The notes beneath the pieces were generated by a model. The model worked only from the letters and a program-made list of their open reading frames with translations, had not been told where the DNA came from and did not search any database. A stretch of DNA of 64,000 bases from Pleomorphomonas sp. NRK KF1 (GTDB lineage: Bacteria; Pseudomonadota; Alphaproteobacteria; Rhizobiales; Pleomorphomonadaceae). Numbering within the stretch: the stretch's first letter is position 1; every line of letters begins with the position of its first letter. The position numbers and the translations under genes are program-made. This document shows, piece after piece, positions 1-10,288 of the stretch. The stretch is taken from assembly GCF_023721755.1 (NCBI RefSeq), contig NZ_JAMDLH010000003.1:186001-250000 (forward strand). Direction: 5' to 3'.

Positions 1-855
1 GTGCAGGTAAGGCATCAGTTTGGAGTTGTCGCCATGGGCGGCGATCAGCGCGTCATCGAGGTCGCGCGGATGGCTGGTGGTGTAGCGAATGCGGGCAAGG
101 CGCGGCAGCTCCGACAGGCGCGCGAGGAGGCCTGCGAGGCCAACCGTTCGGCCCTCTTCATCCATGCCGTGATAGGCGTTGACGTTCTGGCCGAGGAGGG
201 TGATTTCGCGCACGCCGGCCGCTACCAGGGTCCTTGCCTCGTCTACGATTCTCTCGACGGGACGCGAGGCTTCCGAACCGCGCGTGTAGGGCACGACACA
301 GAAGGTGCAGAACTTGTCGCAGCCTTCCTGCACGGTAAGGAAGGCCGTCACGCCACGCGAGCGAACGGCTGCTTCGGACGGCGCTGCCAGATGGTCGAAC
401 TTGTCCTCCGCCGGGAACTCGGTCTCCACCACCTTCGGTCGGGCCGGCGCCTTGCCTTCGGTGGCCGCCGGTCGTTCGCCGGCACGAACCCGTTCGATCA
501 ACTCCGGCAGGCGGTGATAGGTCTGCGGCCCGAACACCATGTCGACGACCGGTGCGCGGGCGATGATCTCCTCGCCTTCCGCCTGGGCGACGCAGCCGGC
601 GACGGCAACCAGCGTCTCGCGCCCTTCGGCGGCACGTTCCGCCTTCAGAACGCGAAGACGTCCCAGCTCGGAGTAAACCTTCTCGGCCGCCTTTTCGCGG
701 ATGTGGCAGGTGTTCAGGATGACGAGGTCGGCATTCTCGGGGCTGTCTGCGGTTGCGTATCCGAGCGGCGCCAGCGTGTCCGACATGCGGTCGCTGTCGT
801 AGACGTTCATCTGGCAGCCGTAGGTCTTGATGAAGACAGACTTCTTATCCGTCAC
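1..855 (-). CDS. miaB: tRNA-2-methylthio-N6-dimethylallyladenosine synthase MiaB (5' part, cut by window edge)
   Basis: Radical-SAM methylthiotransferase that adds the 2-methylthio group to i6A37 of tRNAs reading UNN codons. The 285 visible residues cover the UPF0004 domain, with cysteines at about 14, 50 and 88 for the auxiliary 4Fe-4S cluster, and the start of the radical-SAM domain with CDKFCTFC (C179, C183, C186) followed by VVPYTRG. The family is about 440-480 residues, so the C-terminal third and TRAM domain lie beyond position 1. The start is a GTG at 855 behind a GAGGG; an ATG at 875 runs into a stop in its own frame. Identity is certain from the motif set. Confidence 0.96.
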   Translation of the reverse strand, partial: MTDKKSVFIKTYGCQMNVYDSDRMSDTLAPLGYATADSPENADLVILNTCHIREKAAEKVYSELGRLRVLKAERAAEGRETLVAVAGCVAQAEGEEIIARAPVVDMVFGPQTYHRLPELIERVRAGERPAATEGKAPARPKVVETEFPAEDKFDHLAAPSEAAVRSRGVTAFLTVQEGCDKFCTFCVVPYTRGSEASRPVERIVDEARTLVAAGVREITLLGQNVNAYHGMDEEGRTVGLAGLLARLSELPRLARIRYTTSHPRDLDDALIAAHGDNSKLMPYLH

Positions 856-1104
856 CGTTGCTCGCTTTCCCTCATGGGGGACGGCCGATCGGAACCGTCC
901 CGTCAAAGATAACGGCATCTAGTGCATTTTGGGGAGCGGCGAAAGGCGGTTTTCCAACAAATTCGCGTGCAGATTGGCCGGCCGAGCTTTCTTGATGCTG
1001 GAACGATTAGTTGCCGGTCCACGTCCTGCTCCGACTTGATCGCTGGCGATCGGGTCTTACAAGTGATCCGGAATGCTTGATCATCACCGCCCGGGAACTC
1101 TCTC

Positions 1105-1638
1105 ATGCCGATCTACGAACTCGACGGAATCGCCCCCGAACTGCCCGAAGATGGCGACTATTGGGTTGCCCCCGACGCCCACGTGATCGGTCGGGTAAAG
1201 CTGGGCTCGGAGGTGGGCGTCTGGTTCGGGGCGGTGATCCGTGGCGACAACGAGCCGATCGTCGTCGGCGCCCGGACCAACATTCAGGAAGGTGCGACCT
1301 TGCACACCGATCCTGGCTTTCCCCTGACCATCGGCGAAGGTTGCACCATCGGCCACCAGGCGATCGTCCATTCCTGCACATTGGGCGACAACGTGCTGAT
1401 TGGAATGGGCGCCACCATCCTCAATGGCGCGAAGATCGGCGCCAACAGTCTGGTTGGCGCCAACGCGCTCGTTACCGAAGGCAAGGAGTTTCCGGAAGGA
1501 TCGCTGATCGTCGGCGCGCCGGCGCGGGCCGTGCGGACACTTGATGATGCGGCCATCGAAAAGCTGCGGCGGTCGGCGGAAAACTACGCCGCCAACTTCA
1601 AGCGCTTCAAGGCGGGCTGCCGCAAGATCGCCGACTGA
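1105..1638 (+). CDS. gamma-carbonic-anhydrase-like hexapeptide-repeat protein
   Basis: A 177-residue left-handed beta-helix protein of the gamma-carbonic anhydrase/YrdA family. Hexapeptide repeats run from about residue 20 to 135, and the three metal-ligand histidines of the family are at 67, 84 and 89 in the expected spacing. A helical tail follows. Many small family members have no proven carbonic anhydrase activity, so the reaction is left open. It is monocistronic, divergent from miaB, and its end lies 18 bases from the end of convergent cheB. The ATG follows a weak GGGAA. Confidence 0.9.
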   Translation: MPIYELDGIAPELPEDGDYWVAPDAHVIGRVKLGSEVGVWFGAVIRGDNEPIVVGARTNIQEGATLHTDPGFPLTIGEGCTIGHQAIVHSCTLGDNVLIGMGATILNGAKIGANSLVGANALVTEGKEFPEGSLIVGAPARAVRTLDDAAIEKLRRSAENYAANFKRFKAGCRKIAD

Positions 1639-1656
1639 GCCGGTCCGCCGCCTCGT

Positions 1657-2742
1657 TCAGGCATGCGCCGTCTCGGCCGTCTCCGGCGAAAAGGTCGCGC
1701 TGAGATAGGGGGCGATGCCGTGAAGCGGCAATTGCCGCTCCACCGCGCCGATCTCGAAGGCGGCGCGCGGCATGCCGTAAACCACCGATGTCGACTCATT
1801 CTGACCAATGGTTCGACCACCGCCGAGCCGGATGTCGAGAAGACCCGAGGCGCCGTCGCGCCCCATGCCGGTCAGGATGATGCCGAGACTGTTGATCGGA
1901 CAGATTCTGGCCATCGAGCGGAAAAGCACGTCGACCGAGGGTGCGTGCCCGGACACGCGTTCCTCGCCGCCGAGGCGGCAGGTGAGGTTGGGTCCGGCGT
2001 GGCCGAGCTCGAACTGGCGCCCTCCCGGTCCGACATAGACAGTGCCGGGTCGCAGAACTTCGCGATCCTCGGCCTCCTTCACGCGCAAGGCGCAGAGGCC
2101 GTCGAGCCGGCTGGCGAACGAGCCGGTGAACTGGCCGGGCATGTGCTGGACGATCAGGATCGGCGGCATCTGAGCCGGCAGATCGGTCAGCACGGCGCGG
2201 ATGGCTTCGACACCGCCGGTCGAGGCGCCGATGCCGATCACCGTGCCGTTGCGCGAGCAGCCGATCGGCGGCGGCGAGGTGGACAAGCGGCTCGCTGTCT
2301 TCTCCGGCGTTCTCTCCGGTGTCGTGCGATGGGCACCGACATTTGCCGCCGCGGCGACCTTGATCTTGTCGATGAGCTCGGCGGCGATCCTGTCGAGGTC
2401 GGAGGCCTTGCTGGGTTTGCCGACGACGTCGATGGCGCCGATCTCGAGGGCGCGAAGGGTGCTGAAGGCGCCGGCCTGGGTCAGCGTCGACACCATCACC
2501 ACCGGCATCGGTCGCAAAGCCATCAGCTTTTCGAGAAAGGAGATGCCGTTCATGCCGGGCATTTCGACGTCGAGCGTCAGCACATCCGGATTAAGGCGCT
2601 TGATCGCATCGCGTGCGGCGAACGGATCGGCCGCGGTGCCCACCACCTCTATGCCGGGGTCGCGGGCGAGGACACTCGTGAGCATGTCGCGTATCAGGGC
2701 ACTGTCATCGACGATGAGCACGCGGATGGGCATTCCGGGCAT
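1657..2742 (-). CDS. cheB: chemotaxis response regulator, protein-glutamate methylesterase/deamidase CheB
   Basis: Removes methyl groups from receptor glutamates and so mediates adaptation; activated by phosphotransfer from CheA. Of 361 residues, about 5-125 form the receiver domain (acidic pair D12/D13, phosphoacceptor D58 in LDVEMPG). A linker leads to the methylesterase domain, with catalytic S174 in GIGASTGG, H200 in VQHMPGQ and D296 in GMGRDG. The ATG at 2742 has GAGGA six bases upstream. It is the last gene of the minus-strand chemotaxis operon, 8 bases after cheD. Confidence 0.97.
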   Translation of the reverse strand: MPGMPIRVLIVDDSALIRDMLTSVLARDPGIEVVGTAADPFAARDAIKRLNPDVLTLDVEMPGMNGISFLEKLMALRPMPVVMVSTLTQAGAFSTLRALEIGAIDVVGKPSKASDLDRIAAELIDKIKVAAAANVGAHRTTPERTPEKTASRLSTSPPPIGCSRNGTVIGIGASTGGVEAIRAVLTDLPAQMPPILIVQHMPGQFTGSFASRLDGLCALRVKEAEDREVLRPGTVYVGPGGRQFELGHAGPNLTCRLGGEERVSGHAPSVDVLFRSMARICPINSLGIILTGMGRDGASGLLDIRLGGGRTIGQNESTSVVYGMPRAAFEIGAVERQLPLHGIAPYLSATFSPETAETAHA

Positions 2743-2750
2743 GATGGTCC

Positions 2751-3395
2751 TCAGAAAAGATCAACCTCGCCTTCGACCTTCGTTCGTGCAAGTCGGTCCC
2801 TGAAGGAGTGCTCTTCGTCGACGAAAGCGGGGTGGGTGGCGGTGCCGAGCAGAAGCCTGTGCACGACACCGGTCGAGGGGTTGTAGTGGATGCGGCGGCC
2901 ATAGCAGCCCCCGAGATCCGCGGAGGCAATCGGAAGCCCCTCGGCGCGGAGGTAATCGAGCACGAAGGACACGTTGGACGAGCCGATCAGAGACGGCCCG
3001 TCCGTGAGATCGGCGCCGCCGAACAGCTTGATCTCCAGGCCCCTCCGTTCGCAGCCGGACTTCAGGACCTCGTTGATCAGCACCTCCATGGCGTAGTTGC
3101 CGTAGCGAAGCGCGGCGCTGGCGCCGTTCCAGATGCCGGAATCGCTCTCTGGCAGCATGAAGTGATTGAGACCGCCAAATCCGGTTGCCGGATTGCGGAT
3201 GCAGGCGGCGACGCAGGAGCCGAGGACGGTGACGATCATTTCGTCGGCCCGTGCCGTCACGTAGGCTTCGCCCGGCAGAACGCGCACCGCCTGTATGCCC
3301 CGCCGCCAGTCGTAGGATCGTGGAGCTTCATGTCGGTGCGAGCCGACGTTTTTCTCCGGAGACGCAGTTGCTTTCGGCTGACCGGCGAAGGACAT
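2751..3395 (-). CDS. cheD: chemoreceptor glutamine deamidase CheD
   Basis: Deamidates specific receptor glutamines to glutamates, creating methylation sites. The 214-residue protein has an N-terminal extension of about 30 residues and then the CheD domain. The nucleophile is C61 in LGSCVAAC and the family histidine is H78 in GGLNHFM. It sits between cheR (3 bases upstream) and cheB (8 bases downstream), completing an adaptation module. No CheC is seen nearby, so here CheD probably acts on receptors without a CheC partner. Confidence 0.95.
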   Translation of the reverse strand: MSFAGQPKATASPEKNVGSHRHEAPRSYDWRRGIQAVRVLPGEAYVTARADEMIVTVLGSCVAACIRNPATGFGGLNHFMLPESDSGIWNGASAALRYGNYAMEVLINEVLKSGCERRGLEIKLFGGADLTDGPSLIGSSNVSFVLDYLRAEGLPIASADLGGCYGRRIHYNPSTGVVHRLLLGTATHPAFVDEEHSFRDRLARTKVEGEVDLF

Positions 3396-3398
3396 CGC

Positions 3399-4253
3399 TC
3401 AGCTACCCTTTTGGTAGATCGTCGGACCGCGCAGGCGGAAAACCGTCTTCTGGTCGAGAATGGTTTCGGAATGGCCGATGTAGAGCCAACCACCGGGAGC
3501 CAGAAGGTCGGCAAAGCGCTGCACCAGTCGGGCCTTGGTCGGATTGTCGAAGTAGATCATGACGTTGCGGCAGAAGATGGCGTCAAACGGCCCCTTCATC
3601 GGCCACGCCTCGAGCAGGTTGAGCTGCTTGAACGCGATGAGCTGCCTGAGTTCGGGACGCACCTGCCATTCGCTTCCGCTGCAGGCCGTGAAATGGCGAT
3701 AGCGCCTGCCTTTTCCGAGTTCGGCGACCGACTGTCCTCCATAGCGACCGGATGAACCACGTGCCACCACCGAACTGTCGATGTCGGTCGCCAGGATCCG
3801 GGTGTCGCATTGTACCCGCGACGCAGCCGTCTCGCGGTAGGTCATGGCGATCGAGTAGGGCTCCTCGCCCGTCGAGCAGCCTGCCGACCAAATGCGAAGG
3901 CGTGTTCGGCCGTTGATTCCGTCGGTCGACAGATCGGAGAGCAAGTTTTCTGCAAGATGGTCGAAGTGATGTTTCTCTCGGAAGAACCGGGTGAGGTTGG
4001 TGGTGAGGGCGTTGATCAGGTATTCGATCTCGTCTTCGCCCTCGGGGCTTGAGTAGTAGTCGCAGTACTCGGCGAAAGTCGAGAACCCAAGTTCCCGTAA
4101 GCGCCGCGTCAGCCGCGAGTAGACCATGTTGATCTTGTGGTCGGGCAGGGTGATGCCCGTCCGACCGTGAACGAATGCGGAGAGGCGCCTGTATTCCTTC
4201 AATGTGAAGGGAATCTCGCGATGTTCCGGGGCGGTCGTGCTGAGAGCGGCCAT
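3399..4253 (-). CDS. cheR: chemotaxis protein methyltransferase CheR
   Basis: SAM-dependent methyltransferase acting on receptor glutamates. The 284 residues show the N-terminal CheR helical domain (about 12-75) and the SAM-binding motif WSAGCSTGEEPYS (from 122). A later FCRNVMIYF motif is typical of the family. The receptor encoded just upstream (59 bases) ends in a W-x-x-F pentapeptide of the kind bound by the CheR beta-subdomain, which fits local pairing of enzyme and substrate. Only 3 bases separate it from cheD. Confidence 0.97.
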   Translation of the reverse strand: MAALSTTAPEHREIPFTLKEYRRLSAFVHGRTGITLPDHKINMVYSRLTRRLRELGFSTFAEYCDYYSSPEGEDEIEYLINALTTNLTRFFREKHHFDHLAENLLSDLSTDGINGRTRLRIWSAGCSTGEEPYSIAMTYRETAASRVQCDTRILATDIDSSVVARGSSGRYGGQSVAELGKGRRYRHFTACSGSEWQVRPELRQLIAFKQLNLLEAWPMKGPFDAIFCRNVMIYFDNPTKARLVQRFADLLAPGGWLYIGHSETILDQKTVFRLRGPTIYQKGS

Positions 4254-4312
4254 ATTTACTCCGGGGGAACTGAGCCGCGGCGCTGCCGCCGCGGCCCGAT
4301 TTCTCGTCGCGC

Positions 4313-7276
4313 TCAGAATTCCTTCCAGTCCGCATCGCTCTCAAAGGCCGCGTGCAGCTCCGACTGCAAGCGCTGCGCGGTGCGTCCACCCGCTGCGGCC
4401 ACCTTCTTGGGCTGGGCCGGGCGAGGCGGGGTCTTGACGGCCGTCCGCGATTCGCGCCGCTCTTCGATGGCAGCCCGAGCCGATCGGGCGGCCTCGGCCA
4501 GTCGGAAGGCCGACATGCGGCCGTGCATGGCCTCGGCCTGCTCCTGCAGCATGCGCGTCGCCGAGGCATTCTCCTCGACCAGTGCCGAGTTCTGCTGCGT
4601 CATCTCGTCCATCTGGGTGACGGCCTTGTTGATCTCTTCGACACCGGCCGACTGCTCGCGGCTCGCCGCCGCGATGTCGGAGACGATGTCCGCCACCTTC
4701 TTGATCGATCCGACGATCTCGTTCAGTGCGGTACCGGCGTCGTTGACCAGCTTGACGCCGTCCTTCACCTGAGCACCGCTCTCGACGATCAGCGCCTTGA
4801 TATCCTTGGCGGCGCCGGAAGAACGCTGGGCGAGAGAGCGCACTTCCGAGGCAACCACCGCGAAGCCCTTGCCGGCGTCGCCCGCCCTTGCCGCCTCGAC
4901 GGCCGCGTTGAGGGCCAGGAGATTGGTCTGGAAAGCGATCTCGTCGATTACCGAGATGATGTCGGATATCTTCTGCGACGAAGTCTCGATGCGGCTCATA
5001 GCCTCGACCGCCTTGCCGACAACCTCGCCGCCGTCGGTTGCCGTGCCCCGCGCCGAGGCCGCCAGATGGTTGGCCTGCTGGGCGTTGTCGGAGTTCTGCT
5101 TGACGGTGGCGGCCATCTCTTCCATCGAGGCGGCGGTTTCCTCGAGGTTCGAGGCCTGCTGCTCGGTCCGCTGCGAAAGGTCGGTGGTACCCGAGGAAAT
5201 CTCCGCGACGGCGTTGGAGATGGTGGTCGCAGCCTCCATCATGTCGGCGACGACGGTCGACATGGTATCGAGCAGCGTGTTGATCCCCTCGCAGAGACTG
5301 GCGATCTCGCCGGTCTTGCCATCGAGCGGCACACGACGGGTAAGGTCATTGCCACGCGCCGCCTCGATCACTTCCTTGGACTCGCGGACTGCCGCCTGGA
5401 GCGCCTCGGCGGAACGCACCTGTTCGGTGACGTCGGTGGCATACTTGACCACCTTGAAGGGCTTGCCATTCAAGTCGAGGATCGGGTTGTAGGAAGCCTG
5501 GATCCAAATCTCCCGCCCGCCCTTGCCGACGCGCTTGTACTGGTTGGTGTCGTGTTCACCACGACCGAGCTTTTCCCAGAACATCCGGTAATCGACCGAC
5601 GCGCGATAGGCTGGGTCGACGAAGATGGAGTGATGCTGTCCCTTGATCTCGGCCAGCGTGTAGCCGAGCGTGTTGAGGAAGTTCTCGTTGGCGTCGAGCA
5701 CCTTGCCGTCAAGCGAGAACTCGATGATGCCTTGGGCCTTGGAAATGGCGGCGATCTGTCCTTCGAAGTCGGCGGACTGCAAGCGCTGGGCGGTCACGTC
5801 TGTCGCGATCTGGACGATCTTGAACGGCTTGCCGTCAAGGCCGAGGATCGGGTTGAACGACACTTCGAGCCAGACTTCCCGGCCGCCCTTGGCGATGCGC
5901 TTGTACTGGCCGGTGACATGCTCGCCGCGCTGCAATCCCTCCCACATCAGTTTGTATTCGGCGCTTTCGCGGGCAACGGCATCGGCGAACATCGCCGCTG
6001 GCTTGCCGCGGATCTCCTCGATCGTATAGCCGAAGATCCGACAGAAGATGTCGTTGGCGTCGATGACGGTACCGTCGAGCGACAATTCCAGCACCGACTG
6101 CGACAGACGAATGGCATCGGCCTGTCCCTTGTAGTTGGCGGTGAGTTCGGCAACCTGTTTGCCATTCTCGCGGAAAATCGACACGGCGCCGGCGATGGTG
6201 CCGATCTCGTCCTTGCGATCGGTCCCGTCGACTTCGAACTCGTAATCGCCATCGGTGATCCGACGCATGTAGGCGATCATGCGGCCCACGCCACGCGTGA
6301 TCTGCAGGGAGAAGAAGATGCTGGCGGCGAGAGCAATCAGAACGGCTGCGAGAACCACCGCAAGCGTGGTGAACAGGCCGCTGCGAAGCCCGGCGGCGTG
6401 ATCGTCAAGCATGGCGGTGAGCGTGCTCGCGCCGCCGTGCCAGAGAGCCTGGCTCGCCTGCGCCTGAGCCTTGGTGGCATCCATGAAGCCGGAGATGCTC
6501 ACGCTTTGCGGCGTGACGGCCGTCTCGAAGGCGGTCGCGACCGCCTCCGCTTCGCTCACGAAGCGCGGAGCGATTTCGTCGAACGCGCTGATCTGCCCGC
6601 CAAGACTCTCGACGCGACCATCGGTGCTGTAGGACTTGGCAACCTGCAGCGCCGCGGCGGCTCCGTCGGATGCCTCCTTGAAAAGGGCGATTTGCGATTT
6701 CAGCAGGCCGAGATCGGCGACCGAGACGGACGAGGAGCGCGACATCTCGCGGATCTTGCCGGTGATCGCCACGCGGTACCACAACACGCGCGGAATGCGG
6801 CTCATCAACGCCTGGCCGAGATAGTTGTGATCGACCTCGGTGTCGACGGCGATGCCCGATCCATTGGAGATGGCCGCCATGAGATCGAGGCCCGTGTTGA
6901 CCGACTGGGTCAATCGCGCGTCGAACGCCACGTGACTGCGCGGCCAGTCGTAACTCGCCAGAACGTTGGTGAAGGTCTTGGCGGCTTCCTCGATGCCAAA
7001 CGCGGCGTCATTTGCGCTTCCAAGGCCCTGCAGGTCGGGAATGCTGGGTAGCACCGTGGCCGGAGTGGCTGCATCGTCCAATGCCGAGACGGCGAGCCCG
7101 CGGATCGACTCCCAGACGGCGATCGCATAGGTGACGCCGTTGGCTTCCTTTCTGGCGGCGGCCACGCCCTCCTCGCTCTTGCTGACGTAGAGCCAGCCGA
7201 GGATGATGATCGGCAGGCTCATCAGCGCGACGATCAGGCCGATCTTGGTGCGAAGTTTCAGCGAGGTGAGTGACAT
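4313..7276 (-). CDS. methyl-accepting chemotaxis protein with two PAS domains and CheR-tether-like C-terminus
   Basis: A 987-residue transmembrane chemoreceptor. TM1 is at about 11-28, a mostly helical periplasmic domain of about 270 residues follows, and TM2 is at about 303-327. A HAMP domain (about 328-382) leads to two PAS domains at about 390-500 and 512-625. These two are clear duplicates, each containing QYKR..KGGRE and a NPIL.L.GKPFK segment. A second HAMP-like segment and the signalling hairpin follow, with tip [21 protein letters not shown]. The last five residues, DWKEF, match the W-x-x-F tether bound by CheR and CheB in enteric receptors. PAS domains suggest an intracellular cue such as redox, oxygen or a small ligand; the ligand is unknown. 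Confidence 0.95.
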   Translation of the reverse strand: MSLTSLKLRTKIGLIVALMSLPIIILGWLYVSKSEEGVAAARKEANGVTYAIAVWESIRGLAVSALDDAATPATVLPSIPDLQGLGSANDAAFGIEEAAKTFTNVLASYDWPRSHVAFDARLTQSVNTGLDLMAAISNGSGIAVDTEVDHNYLGQALMSRIPRVLWYRVAITGKIREMSRSSSVSVADLGLLKSQIALFKEASDGAAAALQVAKSYSTDGRVESLGGQISAFDEIAPRFVSEAEAVATAFETAVTPQSVSISGFMDATKAQAQASQALWHGGASTLTAMLDDHAAGLRSGLFTTLAVVLAAVLIALAASIFFSLQITRGVGRMIAYMRRITDGDYEFEVDGTDRKDEIGTIAGAVSIFRENGKQVAELTANYKGQADAIRLSQSVLELSLDGTVIDANDIFCRIFGYTIEEIRGKPAAMFADAVARESAEYKLMWEGLQRGEHVTGQYKRIAKGGREVWLEVSFNPILGLDGKPFKIVQIATDVTAQRLQSADFEGQIAAISKAQGIIEFSLDGKVLDANENFLNTLGYTLAEIKGQHHSIFVDPAYRASVDYRMFWEKLGRGEHDTNQYKRVGKGGREIWIQASYNPILDLNGKPFKVVKYATDVTEQVRSAEALQAAVRESKEVIEAARGNDLTRRVPLDGKTGEIASLCEGINTLLDTMSTVVADMMEAATTISNAVAEISSGTTDLSQRTEQQASNLEETAASMEEMAATVKQNSDNAQQANHLAASARGTATDGGEVVGKAVEAMSRIETSSQKISDIISVIDEIAFQTNLLALNAAVEAARAGDAGKGFAVVASEVRSLAQRSSGAAKDIKALIVESGAQVKDGVKLVNDAGTALNEIVGSIKKVADIVSDIAAASREQSAGVEEINKAVTQMDEMTQQNSALVEENASATRMLQEQAEAMHGRMSAFRLAEAARSARAAIEERRESRTAVKTPPRPAQPKKVAAAGGRTAQRLQSELHAAFESDADWKEF

Positions 7277-7300
7277 GATGTCAGTTCCTGGAAAGGCCGT

Positions 7301-7801
7301 TCAGGCGGCGATGGCGGCGTTGGCCGGACCATGATTGGCGAAGAGGTTCTCGAGGCTGAGGAGCACGACCATGCTGTCGCCGACGGGGATGATGCCGGCG
7401 AGGAAGGCGTTGTCGATCGGCTGGTCGACGTCGGGTACCGGCCGGATGTCTGCCGCGTTGACGGTCAGGATGTCCGACACGGCATCGACCAGCAGGCCGA
7501 GGAGGCGGCCGCCGATCGCCACGATGATGACGACGTGACTGCGGGTGGCCGTGGTGAGGCCCAGCCCGAAGCGGCAGCGAAGATCGAAGATCGGGACGAT
7601 CGTGCCGCGAAGGTTGAGGACACCGAGCATGTAGTCTTGCTGGTTCGGCAGGACGGTCGTCTCGGTCCACCCCTTGATTTCGCGAACGGCCATGATGTCG
7701 ATGGCGAACTCGTCGTCACCGACGCGGAAGGATATGAATTGTCGTGCTTGCGCCGCGGCGGCGTCCGGGCCGACGTTGGGAAGGTCTTGCGGTTCTGCCA
7801 T
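7301..7801 (-). CDS. cheW: chemotaxis coupling protein CheW
   Basis: Adaptor linking receptors to the CheA kinase. The 166 residues are a single CheW domain preceded by about 18 polar residues. Family hallmarks are FRVGDDEFAIDIMAVREI near the start, the GVLNLRGTIVPIFDLR segment in the middle, and a C-terminal strand around ISDILTV. It lies 24 bases before the receptor gene and 18 bases after cheA, so kinase, coupler and receptor are made from the same message. Confidence 0.96.
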   Translation of the reverse strand: MAEPQDLPNVGPDAAAAQARQFISFRVGDDEFAIDIMAVREIKGWTETTVLPNQQDYMLGVLNLRGTIVPIFDLRCRFGLGLTTATRSHVVIIVAIGGRLLGLLVDAVSDILTVNAADIRPVPDVDQPIDNAFLAGIIPVGDSMVVLLSLENLFANHGPANAAIAA

Positions 7802-7819
7802 GGAGAAGTCTCCGTGAGG

Positions 7820-9901
7820 TCAGGCGTTTGCTGCGACCGGCAGCCGTGTCGCTTCGGCGATACGGGTAGACCGATCGTATAGGCGGGTGAGTTCTTCGAT
7901 ATCGACGATGAGGGCGACGCGCCCGTTGCCGAGAATGGTGGCGCCGGAAATGCCCGAAACCGGGTCGTAGTTGTCTTGCAACGACTTGATCACCACCTGC
8001 TGCTGGCCGATCAGCTCGTCGACGACCACGCCGAGTTTGCTGCCGTTGGCAAGCTCGATCAGCACGACGAGGCCCTGACACGGATCGGAAACGGCCTCGC
8101 TGACACCGAACACGCGAGCAAGATGGATCAGACGGACGAACTCGCCGCGAATGGAGACGACCTCGCCACCGCCGGGAACGACGCGGATCTGACCGCGTCC
8201 GGGACGGAAGGATTCGACGATCGAGGTGAGCGGCAGGATGTACTTCTCCCAGCCGACGGCCACGACCATGCCGTCGAGGACGGCGAGGGTCAGTGGGATC
8301 ACCAGCGTAAAGCGGGTGCCCTTGCCGGGCGTCGACACCACCTGCACGCGACCGCCGAGCGCCTGGACATTGCGACGAACGACATCCATGCCGACGCCAC
8401 GGCCCGACACGTCGGTGACGGCCGCGGCCGTCGAGAAGCCCGGCGAAAAGATCAGCTCGTCGATTTCCTCGGCTGAAAGCTTGGCGCTCGCCGGTACGAT
8501 GCCTTTGTCGATCGCCTTGGCAAGCAGTCGATCCCGGTCGAGGCCCGCTCCATCGTCCTCGACGTGGATCAGGATGTTCGAACCTGCATGTTGGGCCGAC
8601 AGGCGAATGACCCCTCCGGCAGGCTTGCCGGCGGCAAGGCGCGTGTCGGCGTCCTCGATGCCGTGGTCGACGGCGTTGCGGATCATGTGGGTGAGCGGAT
8701 CGGCCAGTTCCTCAATGACCGTCTTGTCGACTTCGGTCTGCTCGCCGGACATTTCGAGCCGTACGTCCTTGCCCGTCTTGTGTCCCACATCGCGAACGAG
8801 GCGCGGCATGCGCGAGAACACCGATTTGACGGGTTGCATGCGGATCGCCATCACGCATTCCTGCAGCTCTCGCGTCAGTCCGGCCAGGTGTTCGAAGCCC
8901 TGAAGAGCGCCTGGATCGTCCTGCTTGCGGGTCTCGATGAACTGCTGGGCCAGCATCGCCTGGGCAATGACCAGCTCGCCCACCATGTTGACAAGGCGAT
9001 CGACGCGATAGAGATCGACGCGGATCGACGAGATTGAACCGGTCTTGCCGGCAGTCTTGGCGTCGGCGGGCTTGGTTTCGTACGACTTGCTTTCGGAGGG
9101 CGAGTTCGTGGCCTCCGCTTCGGCGGCCGGAGGCGGAGCGACGACCTCCGGCTCGGCCTGAGCGTCGGCGATTTCCTCGATGATCAGTTCACACTCGTCG
9201 TCGACGAACTCGAATACCTCGGCGATGGCGGCCGGCGAACAGTCGGCGCGAAGCGTCATCGTCCAGCCGAGATAGGCGTCATCGACGTTGAAGGCCTCGA
9301 AGGCCGGCAGGCGCGCGAGATCGCAGTCGATCGTCAACGTGCCGAGCGCCTTCAGCTCGCGGATCAGATAGAGCGGTTCGTTGGCGTGTCGGAACAGCTC
9401 GGCATTGGGCCGGAAGACGATACGGTAGCTTCTGTCCACCGGCGGCGCTTCAGGGGCGCTGGCGGTCGGCCGTATGGGGACGGTCGTCTGTGTCTCGCCC
9501 TCAAGCAATGCACTGAGTTCCTCGGCGACATCGGCGCCGAAATCGTCGGCCGGGGTTTCGCCCTGGCGCGCGAGATCGACCAGGGCGGAAAAGACGTCGG
9601 CGGCGGCGACAAGGGCGGCGAGGGTGCGTTCGTCGAGCTCGGCCTTGCCGTCGCGCAGCCGATCGAGCAAGGCCTCGAAACGGTGCGCGAAGCCAACCAG
9701 TACGGTGTAGCCGAAGGCGCCTGCGCCGGCCTTTACCGAATGAACGGCACGGAAAATGGCGTTAAGCCCCTCGACGTCGCTGGAATAGGCAGCGAGCGCC
9801 CCGAGGCGTTCCTCAAGGTCGGCAAGCAGTTCCGTGCATTCCTCGAAGAATGTCCTGCGGAACTGGGCGAGTTCGTCGGAGCCGAAGCTGGGAGTTGACA
9901 T
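7820..9901 (-). CDS. cheA: chemotaxis histidine kinase CheA
   Basis: Autophosphorylating kinase of the chemotaxis array that passes phosphate to CheY and CheB. The 693 residues show an HPt domain with the phosphorylated histidine H54 in RAVHSVKAG. A P2-like region follows at about 155-250, then a low-complexity linker and the dimerisation helices (from about 290). The kinase domain has N-box MIRNAVDHGIED, G1 VEDDGAGLD and G2 GRGVGMDVV. A C-terminal CheW-like regulatory domain completes it. It is 18 bases from both cheY and cheW. Confidence 0.97.
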   Translation of the reverse strand: MSTPSFGSDELAQFRRTFFEECTELLADLEERLGALAAYSSDVEGLNAIFRAVHSVKAGAGAFGYTVLVGFAHRFEALLDRLRDGKAELDERTLAALVAAADVFSALVDLARQGETPADDFGADVAEELSALLEGETQTTVPIRPTASAPEAPPVDRSYRIVFRPNAELFRHANEPLYLIRELKALGTLTIDCDLARLPAFEAFNVDDAYLGWTMTLRADCSPAAIAEVFEFVDDECELIIEEIADAQAEPEVVAPPPAAEAEATNSPSESKSYETKPADAKTAGKTGSISSIRVDLYRVDRLVNMVGELVIAQAMLAQQFIETRKQDDPGALQGFEHLAGLTRELQECVMAIRMQPVKSVFSRMPRLVRDVGHKTGKDVRLEMSGEQTEVDKTVIEELADPLTHMIRNAVDHGIEDADTRLAAGKPAGGVIRLSAQHAGSNILIHVEDDGAGLDRDRLLAKAIDKGIVPASAKLSAEEIDELIFSPGFSTAAAVTDVSGRGVGMDVVRRNVQALGGRVQVVSTPGKGTRFTLVIPLTLAVLDGMVVAVGWEKYILPLTSIVESFRPGRGQIRVVPGGGEVVSIRGEFVRLIHLARVFGVSEAVSDPCQGLVVLIELANGSKLGVVVDELIGQQQVVIKSLQDNYDPVSGISGATILGNGRVALIVDIEELTRLYDRSTRIAEATRLPVAANA

Positions 9902-9919
9902 GGCGGCCGTCCGGGAGGG

Positions 9920-10288
9920 TCAGGCTGGGCAAACCTTGTTGACGACGGAAAGCAGCTTATCCGGCGCGAAGGGTTTGACGATCCAGCCGGTCGCCCCGGC
10001 TGCCTTGCCGCTGGCCTTCCTGTCGTCGCCGGATTCCGTCGTGAGGATCAGAATCGGCGTCGATGCGTGGTTGCCACCGGCGCGCACACGCTTGACCAGC
10101 GTCACGCCGTCCATGTTGGGCATGTTGATGTCGGTGATGATCAGGTCGACGCGGGTGTTGGCGAGAACACCAAGGGCCTTCACCCCGTCCTCCGCTTCCA
10201 AGACCTCGAAGCCGGCTCCCTTCAGTGTGTAGGAGACCATGTCGCGCATGGTCCTGGAGTCGTCAACCGTAAGTATCTTTCTCGGCAT
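9920..10288 (-). CDS. cheY: chemotaxis response regulator CheY
   Basis: Single-domain receiver of 122 residues with acidic pair D9/D10, phosphoacceptor D53 in TDINMPNMDG, conserved threonines in ILTTESG and lysine in VKPFAP. It has no output domain. It is probably the diffusible signal from the adjacent CheA, although alphaproteobacteria often use several CheY proteins and one may act as a phosphate sink. Its ATG, preceded by GGAG at eight bases, lies inside the end of the STAS gene (26-base overlap), which suggests translational coupling. Confidence 0.95.
   Translation of the reverse strand: MPRKILTVDDSRTMRDMVSYTLKGAGFEVLEAEDGVKALGVLANTRVDLIITDINMPNMDGVTLVKRVRAGGNHASTPILILTTESGDDRKASGKAAGATGWIVKPFAPDKLLSVVNKVCPA

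Noticed and set aside
4352-7051. Very long plus-strand frame opposite the receptor gene
   Set aside because: It is a shadow of the real minus-strand gene, caused by codon bias in GC-rich DNA; the product is Arg/Gly/Leu-rich with no domains.
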